A DNA stretch of 64,000 nt from Hemicordylus capensis (GCF_027244095.1 NC_069660.1:54761834-54825833), one strand, 5' to 3'. Positions 45,301-57,819 are shown, counted from the stretch's first letter. Program-made: numbers and translations. Notes: generated from the letters alone by a model not told the origin.

Positions 45301-47600
45301 TAAAACACAGCATATATTTAAAATCTATCAGTGCCTTTAAAAACTCCACAACTGTAGCCTTTCCACCTCACCATGTCAACACCATAGTTGGAAAACTATT
45401 TCCAACACCATATTGATGGGTGATCCCTCAATGCTAAATAACTTGTGTCTTTAATGCCAGCCATTGCTGGCAGACTATTATTTAGCTCTGTCTATCCCCT
45501 TCTTACATTTTGCACTTTTCTATGGCATTTTATTAACAGTATGCAACCCATGAGCATGCTATCACTCCATCTCTTTTTGAATATGCACTTTCCAAATCTT
45601 GTTCCTTGCCCCTAGACTTTGTTACATGTGAGTTGGCACACTCACTCAGTTGGCCATCCAAGACCTCAGTGAGAGTGGTTCACTGCATGTCATGAGAACT
45701 CCTTCCTCCTTCAGGTTGACTAGACCACCAATGATGCTGGCAGTTAGTGAGAGCGGTGCCTAGTGATAGTCGCTGCTGGAGCAGACAGGTGCCATGGGTT
45801 CCTATGGGAAATACACTCCTTGCTTTGTGCTGCTGCTTCTTTGGCAGAAGCGTGACACTTGATTCACAAACTCTGCTGGGAACTAAGTGCAGTGTCTTTC
45901 TAAGAGTGACTAATGTGAAAAATGGCCACAGTAGCAACTCAGCAGGTGGAACAGAAAGCAGGCCATGGGAGATGGGGAGTTGGTGCGGTCAGAGCCTCCC
46001 CAATGTCTTTAAGATGTCCCTGCTGGATAAAGCAGCACTCTCCAAGCTACTAAACATACCACATGACCTTCAGCCACTGCTTTCATGGGCTGTGGAGAAG
46101 GCAGTTGCTTGCCTGCCTTCCCCGGCAGATGAGCGGTGGCTGTTCTTGTCAGACTGTGCCCACACAAGCGGCAGCGCAGAAAGAGAAAGAGCTGGGAGTG
46201 GGAGGAATTCCCCATCCCACATTTCATGGTGCCCCAAGCTACGGGCACGGCAGCTAATCGCATAAGAGCAGCCACCACACTGAATGTGGCCGCTCCATCC
46301 CCCCAGCATGCTGCCAGAAGTGGCAGCAGGCTGGGGGAAGCCATTGATCCCCATGGCAGTCGTGCACACGATCACCGACTGAGGTTAAGTGGACCACAGG
46401 TCCTGGTGCTTCGATCCCAGTACTTCACATGTGCAGCCTAGCCCAGGCTGGGCTGCACCTGTAAACAGCCACATGGTCTACCTCAGCACCTTGACACTGC
46501 GGACTTGCCAAGCAGTGTTATCCTGCTTTGGTGGGGGAGGATGGCAAAGATAAGTCGAGGATGTTTAAAAATACATTTAATAAGCACTCATTTGGAGGGA
46601 AAGCTTATCCTTGTGGAGCCATGGGAACATTATGCATCTAATAGATGCCCTGTCCTGTCTAATGTAATCATAGGCATTCTCAACAGCCATGGGAATGACT
46701 ATTTCTACTGTGTTCCAGAACTTCCAGTGTCATTGTATCTGTTAGGTAGTAATGCCTGGCCACTCCTGGCTGCCTATGGGGATCAGGCAAGCCCTGATAG
46801 AAACAAGACCACGAAACAGCCATGCCATATAATGGTTGATGCCTCCTTTACTGACACCCTACTGGAAACCATTATTTAAGTGAAAACATGTTCCTCTTCC
46901 AAAGCTGATTGGTTCCAAAGCTGTTATCTCTTCCCCTTAAAAGCTACGTTTTAGGGTTTGTGCAGGAAGCTTCATTCAAATGTTAGTAGAAATGTAAATA
47001 AATATAATCCTCCACTCAGTCCTCCTTCCCACTGTGCTTGATATCAGACAGCAACAGTGCATCAAGCTGTTATCATGGGAAAGCAAGTATGTTCATGTCT
47101 AGTCATTTCCTCTGGCTGTAAATGTTGTTCTCAATTGTTCTGTTACTGAGATATGTTATAGTTTGGTCTGCTCTCTGAATGCATTTTTATCACCTTTCCG
47201 CTACTGAAGTTGATGCAGAAATCTAATAAAAAATAATCTGAAATAAAATCTAGTGGGGTATTTCTTTGTGCTAGCCAACATCATAATTCCCATTATATCT
47301 ACCAGCTTTCTTTCCCAGATATACACGTAGTGTTGGGCAGTAGAATGGAGTGGGGGCGGAGGCGGGGGGTTGTCTGTGGTTTCAAGCACTAACAGTGCAT
47401 TGAGGGTGTGTTGTGATGTGTGCTGCCATGACAAGATGTGTGCAATATGTTTTGATACTATGTATTTCACTCTTTTCTGTGTTTTGCAATTCCACTGTCA
47501 GGTTATTGTCCTGTAAATCCAATATGACCAAATACTTGTACTGTGGTTCTTCCATGTAATGCTTTGGTAATGCTTCAGTCTGGTTGGGGTGAGGGTTGTT
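42398..47600 (+). other. TSPAN2 3' UTR plus 3' flank, repeat-poor
   Basis: After the TSPAN2 stop there are about 5 kb with little recognisable transposon sequence, so the 3' UTR lies here. AATAAA-type signals occur at 45,222 and near 47,240, and weaker AT-rich stretches near 43,250. The true cleavage site cannot be chosen from sequence. A short ATT-rich microsatellite sits near 43,500-43,530. GC-richer sequence at about 45,900-46,500 resembles the family listed at 17,640. No second gene was recognised. Confidence 0.5.
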
Positions 47601-47629
47601 GCTTTTTAGCCTACTTTCCCTAAGGAAAG

Positions 47630-48445
47630 TAATCTTATGAGATCACCTGGTGTGTGCGTGTGTACGCGCACGTGTGTGTCCCTATCAACTTTGCAATGCC
47701 AGGACCAATATGAACCACATTGGGTACAGTTGTAGGCACACCTCAATGGCGTAGTTTGTGATGAGGTCCTCAACCCCACTTCAAGATGGTAGATGTGTAA
47801 ATGTTTGAGGCACAAGCGGGCTAACTTGTGAACCGCCTAACCGATTTGAACCAAATTTGCTCCAGCTGTAGGGATGCAAAGAGACACCTCAATTGCATAG
47901 TTTGTGATGATGTCAACCGCCCCAATTCAATATGGCAGACACGTGAACATTTGAGGTGCAAGTGGACTAACTTGTGGACCGTCTAACCAATTTGATCCAA
48001 ATTTGGTACAGTTGTAGTGAGTGATGCATAGAGACACTTCAGTGGTGTAGTTTGTAAAGATATAATCCGCTCCCATTCAAGACATTTGAATGGATGTTTG
48101 GAGCATAACTGGGCTAATTTGTGAACTGCCTAACCAGTTTGGACCAAATTTGCTATAGCTGTCGGAACACATAGGGACACCTCAGCTGCATAGTTTGTGA
48201 TGATGTCACCCACCCCAATTCAAGATGGTGGACACATGAACATTTGAGGTGGAAGTGGGAACCAATTTGGACCAAATTAGGTACAGTTGTAGGGACACAT
48301 AGGAACACCTTAAAGGCATAGTTTGTGATGATGTCATCTACCCCAATTCAATATGGTGGATGTGTGAACATTTGAGGTGCAAGTGGGCTAACTTGTGAAC
48401 TGCCTAACCTATCTGAATGAAATTTAGTGCAGTTGTAGGGATAGT
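47630..48445. repeat. Minisatellite, about 146-bp unit, about five units
   Basis: The phrase GTGAACCGCCTAACCGATTT recurs in variant form at 47,828, 47,974, 48,121, about 48,258 (shortened) and 48,396, spacing about 146 bp. Each unit also has ACCAAATTTGGTACAGTTGT, CACCTCAATGGCATAGTTTG and CAATTCAAGATGGTGGAC-like blocks. The array opens with a short TCTTATGAGATCACCTGGTG segment and a GTGTGTGCGTG patch. Units are about 80% alike by eye. No open frame runs through it. Confidence 0.85.
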
Positions 48446-48782
48446 GAAAGAAAAGTAGGCAGCTTAGTTCTTACCATAACTACTTGTATTATTTTGCAGG
48501 CAGGTTGTAGAGTTTTGCATCACTAGCTGTCCACTTCCTTACTAAATATTTGTCTAGGTGTTTCCATGTTGTGGAACCAGTTCTTTGTGAAGCCAAGCTG
48601 GCTGCCATGCCCAGATTAATGGTTTAGTGCCATTTATTGTATTAGGCACACACACTGGAAAGGGCACTTGCAGAACAAGGAAAAGGTAAGAAAAGTGGCT
48701 TGATATAGCTATGGCACTTTTGCAGAGGCCAAATAAAGTGCAAGGTATTTTGACTTTTTGCCTCTTTAAGTGTGTACTATGG

Positions 48783-48975
48783 AATGGAATGGAATCTTTA
48801 TTTCGGTCATTGACCAGACAAAAAGATAACACAATAGATCAGTAGTAACCTCCCGCAAACCTGATTCTGCCAGTACTTTCTTACAAAAAACCATTTATAA
48901 TATAACAATATATAGTACAATCAATACTCATGGTTTTACCAATTGCTTCCTTACACAGCTTGCAATGTATAAAAA
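48783..48975 (-). repeat. LINE-type 3' tail
   Basis: The - strand ends GTCTGGTCAATGACCGAAAT then AAAGATTCCATTCC, like the 3' termini at 4,640 and 11,740. Confidence 0.5.
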
Positions 48976-49099
48976 TTAAGTGTGTACTATACCTCATTAG
49001 ATAGCCATCTCAGCCTTCATTGGTAGAGATGGGAGGATTGGCTGGACTGAAGCCAACATATAGAACAAGGTTAACAAGACTGTCCAAAGCATTGCTTAA

Positions 49100-49258
49100 A
49101 ACGGGTTCCCAGCCTTGAGTCCCCAGATGATATTGGACTACAACTCCATCATCTCCAGCCTTCAGCCATTGTGACCTGCTGAAGGCCATTGTGGCTGGGG
49201 ATAATGGAAGTTGTAGCCCAAAAACATTTGGGGACTCAAAGCTGGGAAACTCTGGTTT
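49100..49258. mobile_element. Foldback hAT-type MITE
   Basis: Left arm GGGTTCCCAGCCTTGAGTCC, CAGATGATATTGGACTACAA; right arm AGTTGTAGCCCAAAAACATT, GGGGACTCAAAGCTGGGAA. The arms are complementary over about 60 bp. This looks like a common squamate MITE. Target duplication not resolved. A related single arm lies at 49,388-49,445. Confidence 0.65.
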
Positions 49259-49639
49259 ATGTCAAAAATCCAATGAATGGCTTACCTGTGAAAGATGTAT
49301 TCCAAAATTGTATCAGATCAGCTACAGTAAACCTCAAAAGTGCAAACATCATGAAGTGGAACCCCCCAAGATCTTAAGCATTTAGACCAGGGCTGTTCAG
49401 CTTCGGCCCTCCTGCAGATATTGGCCTACAACTCGCATAATCTCTGACTATTCTGCGTTGGAATAAAAAATAATTTTATTTCTCCCCTTTGGGAGAGCCA
49501 CTTCGGGGGATAACAAGGGTGAGGACCAGGCTGTTTGGCCCAGGATCCCTCGTGGGTGTGTAAAGGAGGGTGTGTATTATAATTGGGCTTCTTTTTGAAA
49601 TCTTGGGTGAGTTGAGTTTTAATGTGTCGGGATCTGTCT

Positions 49640-51472
49640 GGAGATGGGGAGACAAGGGGTGTATCCACTGATTATGGTGGTGGGGAATAGAGGAAGTAAT
49701 GTTGACAGGTCAGCAGGCTGTTGCCAGGGAAGGGAAATCAGAAACATAATTGCTGTCTCCCCTTCTGGCTATCCTGTCAGCTCTTTGACCTTGGAAAGCA
49801 ATTCCAACCACCCACAGAGCCTCATCTTGCTCCTTTGTAGTGCCCGGTCGGTCCAGAAAAAACCTGAAATCATCCATAATTTGATTCTGGATAAAGGGGC
49901 CAATCTAATATGTCTTACGGAGACTTGGTTAGGGGAGGCTGGTGGCCCAGTCTGGTCCCAGCTTCTTCCTCCAGGGTACTCTGTTGAGTAGCAGGGGAGG
50001 GGAAGTGGGCGGGGAGGTGGAGTGGCTGTGGTCTACAAGGACAATATCTCCCTTGCCAGGATCCCTGTCAGAGTGTCTGACCATATTGAATATGTGTGTA
50101 CCTAAGTTTGGGGACCATGGATAGACTGGGACTTCTGTTGGTGTACTGATCACCCTGCTGACCGATGGAGTCCCTAACTGAGATGACAGACTTGGTCTCA
50201 GGCTTGGCGTTGGAGTCTCCCAGGCTTGTGGTGCTGGGGAACTTCAGTGTTCACTTTGGGACCAATTTGTCCAGGGCAGCTCAGGAGTTCATAGCAGCCA
50301 TGACAACTATGGGCCTATCCCAGGTGGTCTCGGGACCAACTCATATTGCTGGTCACACACTTGATCTGGTCTTTCACGCTGAACGGTGTGGTGTTCCATG
50401 GGTGGAGACTCCTGTGATTTCCCCTTTGACATGGACGGAATGCCATCTGGTTAAGGTTGGACTCGTGACCACGTCCCACCTCCACAGGGTCGGGGGGCCT
50501 ATTAGGATGGTCCGCCCAAGAAGGTTACTGGATTTAATAGGATTCCAAGAAGTCTTGGAGGGATTTAGTGTTGACTCTGCTGGTGACCCTGTCGACACTC
50601 TAGTGGAGAACTGGAATAATCAACTCACCAGGCAGTGGACACGATCACTCCTAAGCGTCCTCTAGGAACCACTTTGAAACTGGTCCCTTGGTATACTACG
50701 GAAGAACTATGGGGGCTGAAGCGGCAAGGTAGATGACTAGAACGCAAGTGGAGGAAGACTCGACTCAAATCTGACCGATTATTACATAGAGAGCATTTGA
50801 AGATCTATGCTCAGGCAATACATGCAGCAAAGAAGCAATTCTTTTCCTATCATATCACGTCCGCAAGTTCACATCTGGCGGAGTTGTTCAGGGTCATGAA
50901 GAGGCTAATGTGTGCCCCTTCTCCTTGAATCAGTACTTGGATCCAACAATTACTTGTTGTGACTTTTTAATGATTTATTGGTGGACAAAGTCTCTCATAT
51001 TCGGGCTGACTCGGATTCAAACTCCACAATTGTTACAGAGTCTGATGCCGAGGTGTCCAGCAGCTCCTCTTATGTGATGACCCTGGATCAGTTTCAGTTT
51101 GTGAATCCTGAGGATGTGGACAAGTTGCTTGGAATGGTGCAGCCTACCACTAGCCCTCTTGACCCTTGTCTGACATGGCTTATACTCTCTGGCAGGGAGG
51201 CTGTTGTAGAGGGCCTGGTAGAGATTATAAACGCTTCTCTGAAGGAGCGCAGGATGCTTCCTTATCTTATGGAGGCAATCATTAGACCGCTTCTGAAGAA
51301 GCCTGCCTTGGATCCCTCCGAGTTAAATAATTACAGGGCTGTCTCCAACCTTCCATGGTTAGTAAAGGTGCTTGAGAAGGTGGTGGCCTCCCAGCTCCAG
51401 GAGGTCTTGGAGGAAACTGATTATCTAGACCCATTTCAAACTGGCTTTTGGACGGGCAATTGTTCAATGTAA
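49640..51472 (+). mobile_element. L2 LINE, 5' and middle part
   Basis: Endonuclease start (LLLCSARSVQKKPEIIHNLI then CLTETWLGEAGG), endonuclease end (VVLGNFSVHF; HTLDLVF), the linker and the start of RT (RPLLKKPALDPSELNNYRAV then SNLPWLVKVLEKVVASQLQE). The copy has several frame breaks. It stops at YLDPFQTGF, and a second L2 piece beginning with the same words starts at 53,290. Confidence 0.85.
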
Positions 51473-51745
51473 TGTTTTGGGGTTGTTGTTTTTTTAATAA
51501 TTTGAAGATTATGAAGCCAAGCAAGTCCTTGCTGTGAGACGAAGTGTTGTATATGAAACTGTTGGTCCATTCACCAGCTGAGGCCCAGGATGTCTAGCTC
51601 CTTTCGTTCTTCTTGGCTTTCACTCCAACACCTGTTCATCTCTTTCCTCAGTTCTTCTACTCTGTAGATATACTGGAAAATGAATCTGATCCTTCTGGAA
51701 AGAAATGGTGGGTTCTCACGCCAGTCCTGTTATACTATCCAGAGG

Positions 51746-51748
<3 letters not shown>

Positions 51749-51826
<78 letters not shown>
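51749..51826 (+). repeat. (TG)n(AG)n microsatellite
   Basis: About 27 TG units followed by about 11 AG units and a G-run. Confidence 0.95.
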
Positions 51827-51835
<9 letters not shown>

Positions 51836-52539
51836 ATCTTCTATCAGTCTTTAAACTGTAAGTGGTAACCTCCAAGAATATGCTTTGATGGAGGAAAAGC
51901 CATTGTGTTTTAATAGAGAAAGCAAATGACTGTTTTGTCCTTGGCATCATCCATTTAGTCAGAATCAAGGCTTTGCTTGCTTAGCTTTGCTGTCATAACT
52001 GACAAATAAGTTTTTGAAGCAAAAATAGATGAAGCCAGCCAAGCTGCTGTAGGAAGCGTCTGTGAGAAAATATTCCTATGTGTTCTGCTGTATGTGCAAC
52101 ATCAAATCAAGGACATATCAGAAGAATTCAATTTTGTGTTTTTAGGAGGCTATCCCAGAAACCCATCACACATTTAGAGTTGGCAGGCTTTGAATGCATA
52201 CATAGCGCAATATTATATATAAGCATAAACTGCTAGTACCTGTTTTCAGCAAATTTCAGAGAGGTAATCATGTTTGTCTGTTGCAATAAAAACAACAGAA
52301 GCGTGGAAATTTAAAGGGTAAGATATATTGTGGCATAAACAAAGGTTTAGTGGACTACAGCCCACTTAAATCAGATCTATGAAATGCTATTCTCAGTTGA
52401 CAGATATAGATATTATACAGAGAGACATAGTAAGTGAATCTAAACAGGGAATCAAATCCCATGCAAGATGTACAGGAGATTTGTAGCATTTCTGTGCAAA
52501 GTTCAAAGGTCTATAAGATGAAGACAGCACTTAAACATT

Positions 52540-53285
52540 AAAAGGGCCAAGCTAGGCCCCCTTCTTTTTAATTTAATTTTAGAGCCTCTGGCTTGTGCAG
52601 TCAGACAAAATCCTACCATCAAAGGCATAACCAACAATAGGACAAAATAGCTCTTTATGCTAATGACACTTTCCTTTTTATGGAGGATTCTGTTTCTTCT
52701 ATCTCAGCTTTGATTTCTTTAATTCAGAAGTTTAGCCAACTCTCTAGCTACTCCATTAAATGGTCCAAGTCTGAACGGATGCCTTGGGGGATCATTCTCC
52801 TCCCTCCTTGTTTTGCAATTGGAATTTCAAAATTTGCCAAACAGAAATTGAGTACTTAGAAATTATTGTCACCCGTAATATCTCTTCCTTAATAAGAATC
52901 TTAATCTCATCTTTTCTCAATTGAAACTTGATATTGATAGGTGAATTGCCTTACCTAACAACATTTGGGGTAAAATAAACATAATTAAAATGAATGTCCT
53001 TCCCTGTTTGATCTGTGTATTAACGGCTCTCCCCTTATTCATTTCTAAAAGCCCCTTTAGCTGCTTTCTCAAACTTTTATGCAAATTTATCTGGCATAAA
53101 GACAATCCCAGATTTTCCCTTCATAAATTATAATTACCAATCCTGGGAGTGAGGGGAGGTAATTTTCCAGATATCTCAAAATATCATAGGGCATACTTGC
53201 TTAATCAGGTCTTTAAATTAAAACACAATCTTCCCAACTGTCCAGCATGGTACACTCTTGAGCTTTCTTTTATAAAACTTCCTGA
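52540..53285 (+). mobile_element. L1-type LINE fragment (RT, degraded)
   Basis: Frames give FNLILEPLACAVRQNPTIKG, LYANDTFLFMED (the YADD motif altered to YAND), and SYSIKWSKSE, which is the L1-type RT order. The copy is short and decayed, ending abruptly at the second L2 piece. It differs clearly from the flanking L2. Confidence 0.65.
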
Positions 53286-53939
53286 CAGTCTTGGAGGAAC
53301 TTGATTATCTAGACCCATTTCAAACTGGTTTTCGTGCAGGCTATGAGACTGCCTTGGTCGACCTGCGTGATGATCTCCAATGGGAAATTGACAGAGGAAA
53401 TGTGCTTCTGTTGGTCCTTCTAGATCTCTCGGCAGCTTTCAATACTACTGCCCATAGTATACTTCCAGAGTGTCTGGGGGTTGGGAGTGGGAGGCATTGC
53501 TTAGCAGAAGTTCCACTCCTACCTGTCGGGCAGATTCCAGATAGTGTCACCTGGAGACTGTCGCTCTTCAAAACATGAACTTTTATATGGGTCCCCCATG
53601 GTTCCATACTATCTGCAATGCTCTTTAACATCTACATGAAAACGCTGAGAAAGGTCATCAGGAGATTTAGTGCAGGGTGCTATCAGTATGCTGATGACAC
53701 CCAAATCTTCTCCATGTCAACATCATCAGGAGATGGCATAACCTCCCTAAATGCCTACCTAGAGACGGTGATGGACTGGATAAGAGATAACGAACTGAGA
53801 CTGAATCCAGATAAGATGGAGGTGCTTATTGTGCATGGTTGGAACTCAGGAAACAATTTTGATCTGGATCCAAACCTTTCCCTGGTATTGCAGGCTGAAG
53901 CGGTGGCCAGAGGTGCTATCAGCTTCTGCTAATATTAAT

Positions 53940-53975
<36 letters not shown>

Positions 53976-54180
53976 TAATTTGATTTCTATACCACCATTT
54001 CAATATGCCAGCTGTGTCCATTTTTTGAGATAACTACTTCAAAACAGTAGTGCATTTGCTGGTAAACATCCAGACATGACAACTGCAACATGCTCTATGT
54101 GGGGCTGCGTTTGTACATAGTGCGGAAACTGTAGTTGGTACAGAATGCAGCAGCCAGGTTGGTCTCCGGGTTATATCCAG
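53286..54180 (+). mobile_element. L2 LINE, RT part
   Basis: Reads EELDYLDPFQTGFRAGYETA, LLVLLDLSAAFNT (RT motif A), a [19 protein letters not shown]-like motif B region, and [11 protein letters not shown] (YADD), then LRLNPDKMEVLIV. An ATT-rich microsatellite lies at 53,932-53,978. Frame breaks are present. Confidence 0.85.
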
Positions 54181-54345
54181 GGTTTTTAAACTTTTTTGAA
54201 TGTCTTAATTATTTTATGGTGTTTTTAATTTCTGTTTTTAACTGTTAATTGATTTTAAATTGTTTTGTTTTAATGTAAACCGCCCTGAGCCATTTTTGGA
54301 AGGGCGGTATAGAAATTGAATGAATGAATGAATGAAATTAAATCT
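54181..54345 (+). repeat. L2 3' tail inserted in L2
   Basis: GTAAACCGCCCTGAGCCATT then GGAAGGGCGGTATAGAAATT and (GAAT)n. It splits the L2 C-terminal region between 54,180 and 54,346. Confidence 0.75.
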
Positions 54346-54695
54346 TGAGGAGACCATATTACTGCTATAATAAAAGAGCTATACTGGCTACCAATAAGTT
54401 TCCAGGCAAAATACAAGGTGCGTGTTATAACCTATAAAGCCCTAAACAGCTTAAGCCCTGGGTATTTAAGGGAACAGCTTCTTTGCCATGAGCCCTATCG
54501 GCCATTGAAATAATCTGGAGAGGATAATCTGCAGTTGTCACCTGCTCATCCAGTGACTAAACAGGGACGGGCCTTCTCTGTTTCCACCCTGAAACTCTGG
54601 AATGTGCTCCTGGTTAAATAAGAGCCTCTCCATCTCTGACAACTTTTAAGACGTCTTTAAAGACACATTTTTTTTCACCCACACTAGACTTGCGG
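54346..54695 (+). mobile_element. L2 C-terminal end
   Basis: Contains GAGCTATACTGGCTACCAAT, a YKALNSLSPGYLREQLL-like stretch and a GRAFSVSTLKLWNVLL-like stretch, the L2 ORF2 C-terminus, on the + strand. Confidence 0.75.
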
Positions 54696-54699
54696 CTTT

Positions 54700-55475
54700 A
54701 AATTATTTTTATTGATTGACTGCATTTATATACTGCCTAACATAAAAATCTCTTGGCGATGTACAGAATTAAAACATATTATAATATAAACCATTTAAAA
54801 TTCATTAAAAATAATTATAATAGAAACACATTAAAATTTAAAAATTGGATTTCAGTTAAAAGCATGGGAAAACAGGGTCCTCCTAAAAACAAACAGAGGA
54901 GATGCTCTTATTTCAGCAGGGAGCAAGTTCCAAAGACCTGGGGCAGTCACAGAGAAGGCCCGGTCCAAAGTTGCCACCAAATGGGTTGGCGGCAACCATA
55001 ACCGGACCTCTCCAGATTATCTTTATCTTTTTATTTTTTATTTTTTTCATTTCTATACTGCCCTTCCAAAAATGGCTCAAGGTGGTTTACATCAAAACAA
55101 AAACAAAACAATTAAAATCAAAACTAAACAATTAAAATAATTTAAACATTAAAATCATTAACATTAAAATCATTTAAAACCAACATTAAAAATTTGAAAC
55201 CATGAATCTAATTAAAAGCCTGGGTGAATAAATGTGTCTTCAGTGCCTTTTTAAAAGTTGCCAGAGATGAGGAGACTCTTATTTCAAAGTCCAGGGGCAG
55301 TAATGGAGAAGGCCCAGGCCCAAGCAGCCACCAAATGAGTTGGTGGCAACCACAGGTGAACCTCTCCAGATGACTGGGGCGCACTAACCCCCGGACCTTG
55401 GGGCCCGGTCCAGTCCTCCAAGATCCGAGGGAGCCTCCAAATAGCCAGGGCCGGTAGCCTCCGGCAGCCACCCTG
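54700..55475 (-). repeat. Two inverted L2 3' ends in tandem
   Basis: The first (54,700-55,030) has ATATACTGCCTAACATAAAA to CACAGAGAAGGCCCGGTCCA. The second (55,030-55,475) has TTTCTATACTGCCCTTCCAA to GGAGAAGGCCCAGGCCCAAG. Each shows the L2 3' tail followed by the complement of the C-terminal coding region. Confidence 0.7.
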
Positions 55476-55479
55476 TGCC

Positions 55480-56215
55480 CGCCCTGCCAAAGCTCCACTT
55501 TTTAAAACAACGCTTACCACAGCTGAGGGGTGGCTGTGTGTGTGGGGGGGGGAGAAGAGCAGTCCTTCTCCCTTCTCCCCCTCTCCCCCAGCAACAGTGG
55601 GGTGGGAGCAGGAGCAATGCTGCACTCATCCATTCTGGCTAGCATCTTTAAGCAAATGCAAGGCGCGCCTGCGCAGGGGAGATAGTCGCAAGCCCGTTGG
55701 TTATTTACTATGTGCCTGGAACCTCTCTTGGGGTAGCAAATCATGGCTCTCCTGTTCACTACTTGTCACCAAGTGTATTATTTTACAATGTTGGAAAGAT
55801 CATTTCAGCCTCTCAGTTTATCAATGGATAGAAGACCTCTCTAATAATCTGGCAATTTTTTAACTGACAATTTACTGTCATATTCTGAAAGAGGACTCCC
55901 CCATACCGGGATTTCAAAGGACTATTTAGTTATTTGCATAATTTCCTCTGTTTATTTCAAATCAATAACTGTGTTAACCCCATCCTCCCCTTTTATTTTT
56001 GTTTCTCTGTGTTTTTCTCATACAGTATACCCAGCTTTTTGTTGTAATTACTTTCTTATAACATGAAAAAAATGTATAAAGCTGTTAAGGGGGGGTCAAT
56101 CAGGAATTTCAGATATTTACAACTTTAGGAGAATTCAGTTACACTTTAGGAGAAATAGGAGAAATATAGTTGCAAGCCATGAAATTGACTGAGTTAGAGC
56201 AGTTTGTGTAAAACA
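55480..56215. other. No gene recognised
   Basis: GC-rich start with G and C runs near 55,545-55,590, then unassigned AT-rich sequence. Confidence 0.35.
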
Positions 56216-56222
56216 ATAAAAC

Positions 56223-56555
56223 TGGGGGCGTAGCAAGGTCATGCTCAAATTATCATACTTCAGACACATTATGCGTTTAAGAGAGTGATTGGCCCATGCT
56301 GCCGGAATGGCTCTCCCTGCCTTTAAGGCAGGGAGAGTTGCTCTGGCCGATGCTGCCCAACGCAGCGTGAGCTGATCACCCTTCCAAACGGGGCCGCAAG
56401 GCCTCCTTTGGTAGGGATACCATGTCCTCCACATCTGATGTCAGACGCATGGGTGTGGCTAGCCACGCCCCTGCATCTCATGTCAGACTGGGGGGGCGGG
56501 GCCAGGGGGTCATGGCGGCCACACACAGGCCGCCGCCAGCTTCTCTACGCTACTG
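56223..56555. mobile_element. hAT-like non-autonomous element (related to 7,478-7,814)
   Basis: Starts CTGGGGGCGTAGCAAGG and ends CTTCTCTACGCTACTGG, imperfect inverted ends like those at 59,121 (CAGGGGCGTAGCAAGG). Inside, CACATCTGATGTCAGACGCA and GGGGCCGCAAGGC recur from the 7,478 element. No clear target duplication was found. Confidence 0.45.
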
Positions 56556-57359
56556 GAGAGATCTCCAGGAATAGTTTCAGTCAGAGCTAGCAACACTGCT
56601 CTGTGTGCCACCAATGTTTGAATTTGGTGCAGTCAAGGTGGTGTTCCCAGTTGATCTCAGATATGGTAGTACAAAGGACAAGTTATAAACTAAGAACGTG
56701 ATTATGCATGCTTTAATCACATTGACTTCAGTGGAAGCAAAGTATATGCCTCAGTGTTGCAGCCTTTCGCCCAGATGTTACTGGCACAAGAGTCCTGTGG
56801 GGTGGGGGAGATAGCAGCACTAGAACTTGATATAAAAGCCAGCTCCTCCTCGTTCATCCCCTATTAGAGCCAAGTATCCAATAACGCTGAACTGAGGCTG
56901 GGCTGTTCCGAGGCATCTAGACTTTGTGCTGAGATAAGCAGCGAAGACTACTAGAGTACAACTGCCTATCCTAGAAACCAAGTTCCTATGAAGTTTCACA
57001 TTACTTCTCCTACAGCTTCCTAATGCTATAAGATACAGTGGACTGTAGACAGCAAAAGTTCTCAACTGAGAGGTGATATGGCTCAGTTCTGTGGACAAGT
57101 ACTAATCCCTTCCCCTTATCCTAGATCTATGCAGGACTCCTGCAGTCCTGCTTCCATGGTATATGTGGGTACCACATCTTGCACAAGAACACCAAATGCA
57201 CAGCTCCTGTGGACATGACCAGTAGATGAATCCTAGCATCAGGGGGTGGGACCTGAGTGCAGCCCAGTTCTTCCCCCCGCCCACACCACCCATTCAGTTA
57301 ATGGGAAGAATAGCTTAAGAAGAGTAGCTTGTCCTTTCAGTGGTTAAGAATTGCTTTAT

Positions 57360-57785
57360 AAAAGCATATCTAATACTATAAAACAACAGAACAAATTTTT
57401 TATTAACAACAACAACAACAACAACAACAGATCATTATTTCCTTGTTGGCATTTTTCATATATTTTTTTCCGGTTAAGCAACGTTTCTTCCAGTAACCTT
57501 GAGGTCCAGCCCTGGTTGCTCAACTGAAGATCCTGAGTCCTGCAGCCCACTTGCCACCAGATGTCCAGGGACTCCAGCACCTGGCGCGGTCCTTGTTGAC
57601 CCGGGTGACAATTGATCCAATATAGATTACGTCTCACCATATTGTTGATGGGAGAGGCACTCTTCGTCTGGCTCCTCTGGTGAGACCTGTCCAGTATGGT
57701 TGGACCTCTAGCATAGCTCTCACCTTCCTCAGAGCACGCAAGCCCCACAACCACGCCAAGGTAGTGCCTCACTGGGGGCGGTAGT
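57360..57785 (-). repeat. Unclassified retro-repeat with (GTT)n tail
   Basis: The - strand is open for 138 codons but the product (SPINNMVRRNLYWINCHPGQ ...) resembles no protein I know. It ends in a GTT microsatellite (57,412-57,430 on +), like a retroposon tail. TAGTGCCTCAC is repeated three times at its other edge (57,763-57,830). Probably the 3' portion of a LINE or a SINE. Confidence 0.45.
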
Positions 57786-57819
57786 GTGGTAGTGCAGTAC
57801 AGTGAGGTAGTGCCTCACT

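Noticed and set aside
46505-46879. 124-codon + strand frame
   Set aside because: No domain, no splice or promoter context, and no similarity I recognise; likely chance in the TSPAN2 3' flank.
57138-57232. Possible exon IYAGLLQSCFHGICGYHILH after a pyrimidine-rich CCTTATCCTAG acceptor
   Set aside because: No recognisable protein, no partner exon and no supporting donor upstream; a 30-codon frame with an acceptor occurs often by chance.
57356-57772. 138-codon - strand frame as a host gene
   Set aside because: It ends in a Leu run from the GTT microsatellite tail and has no known domain; it is treated as a retro-repeat.
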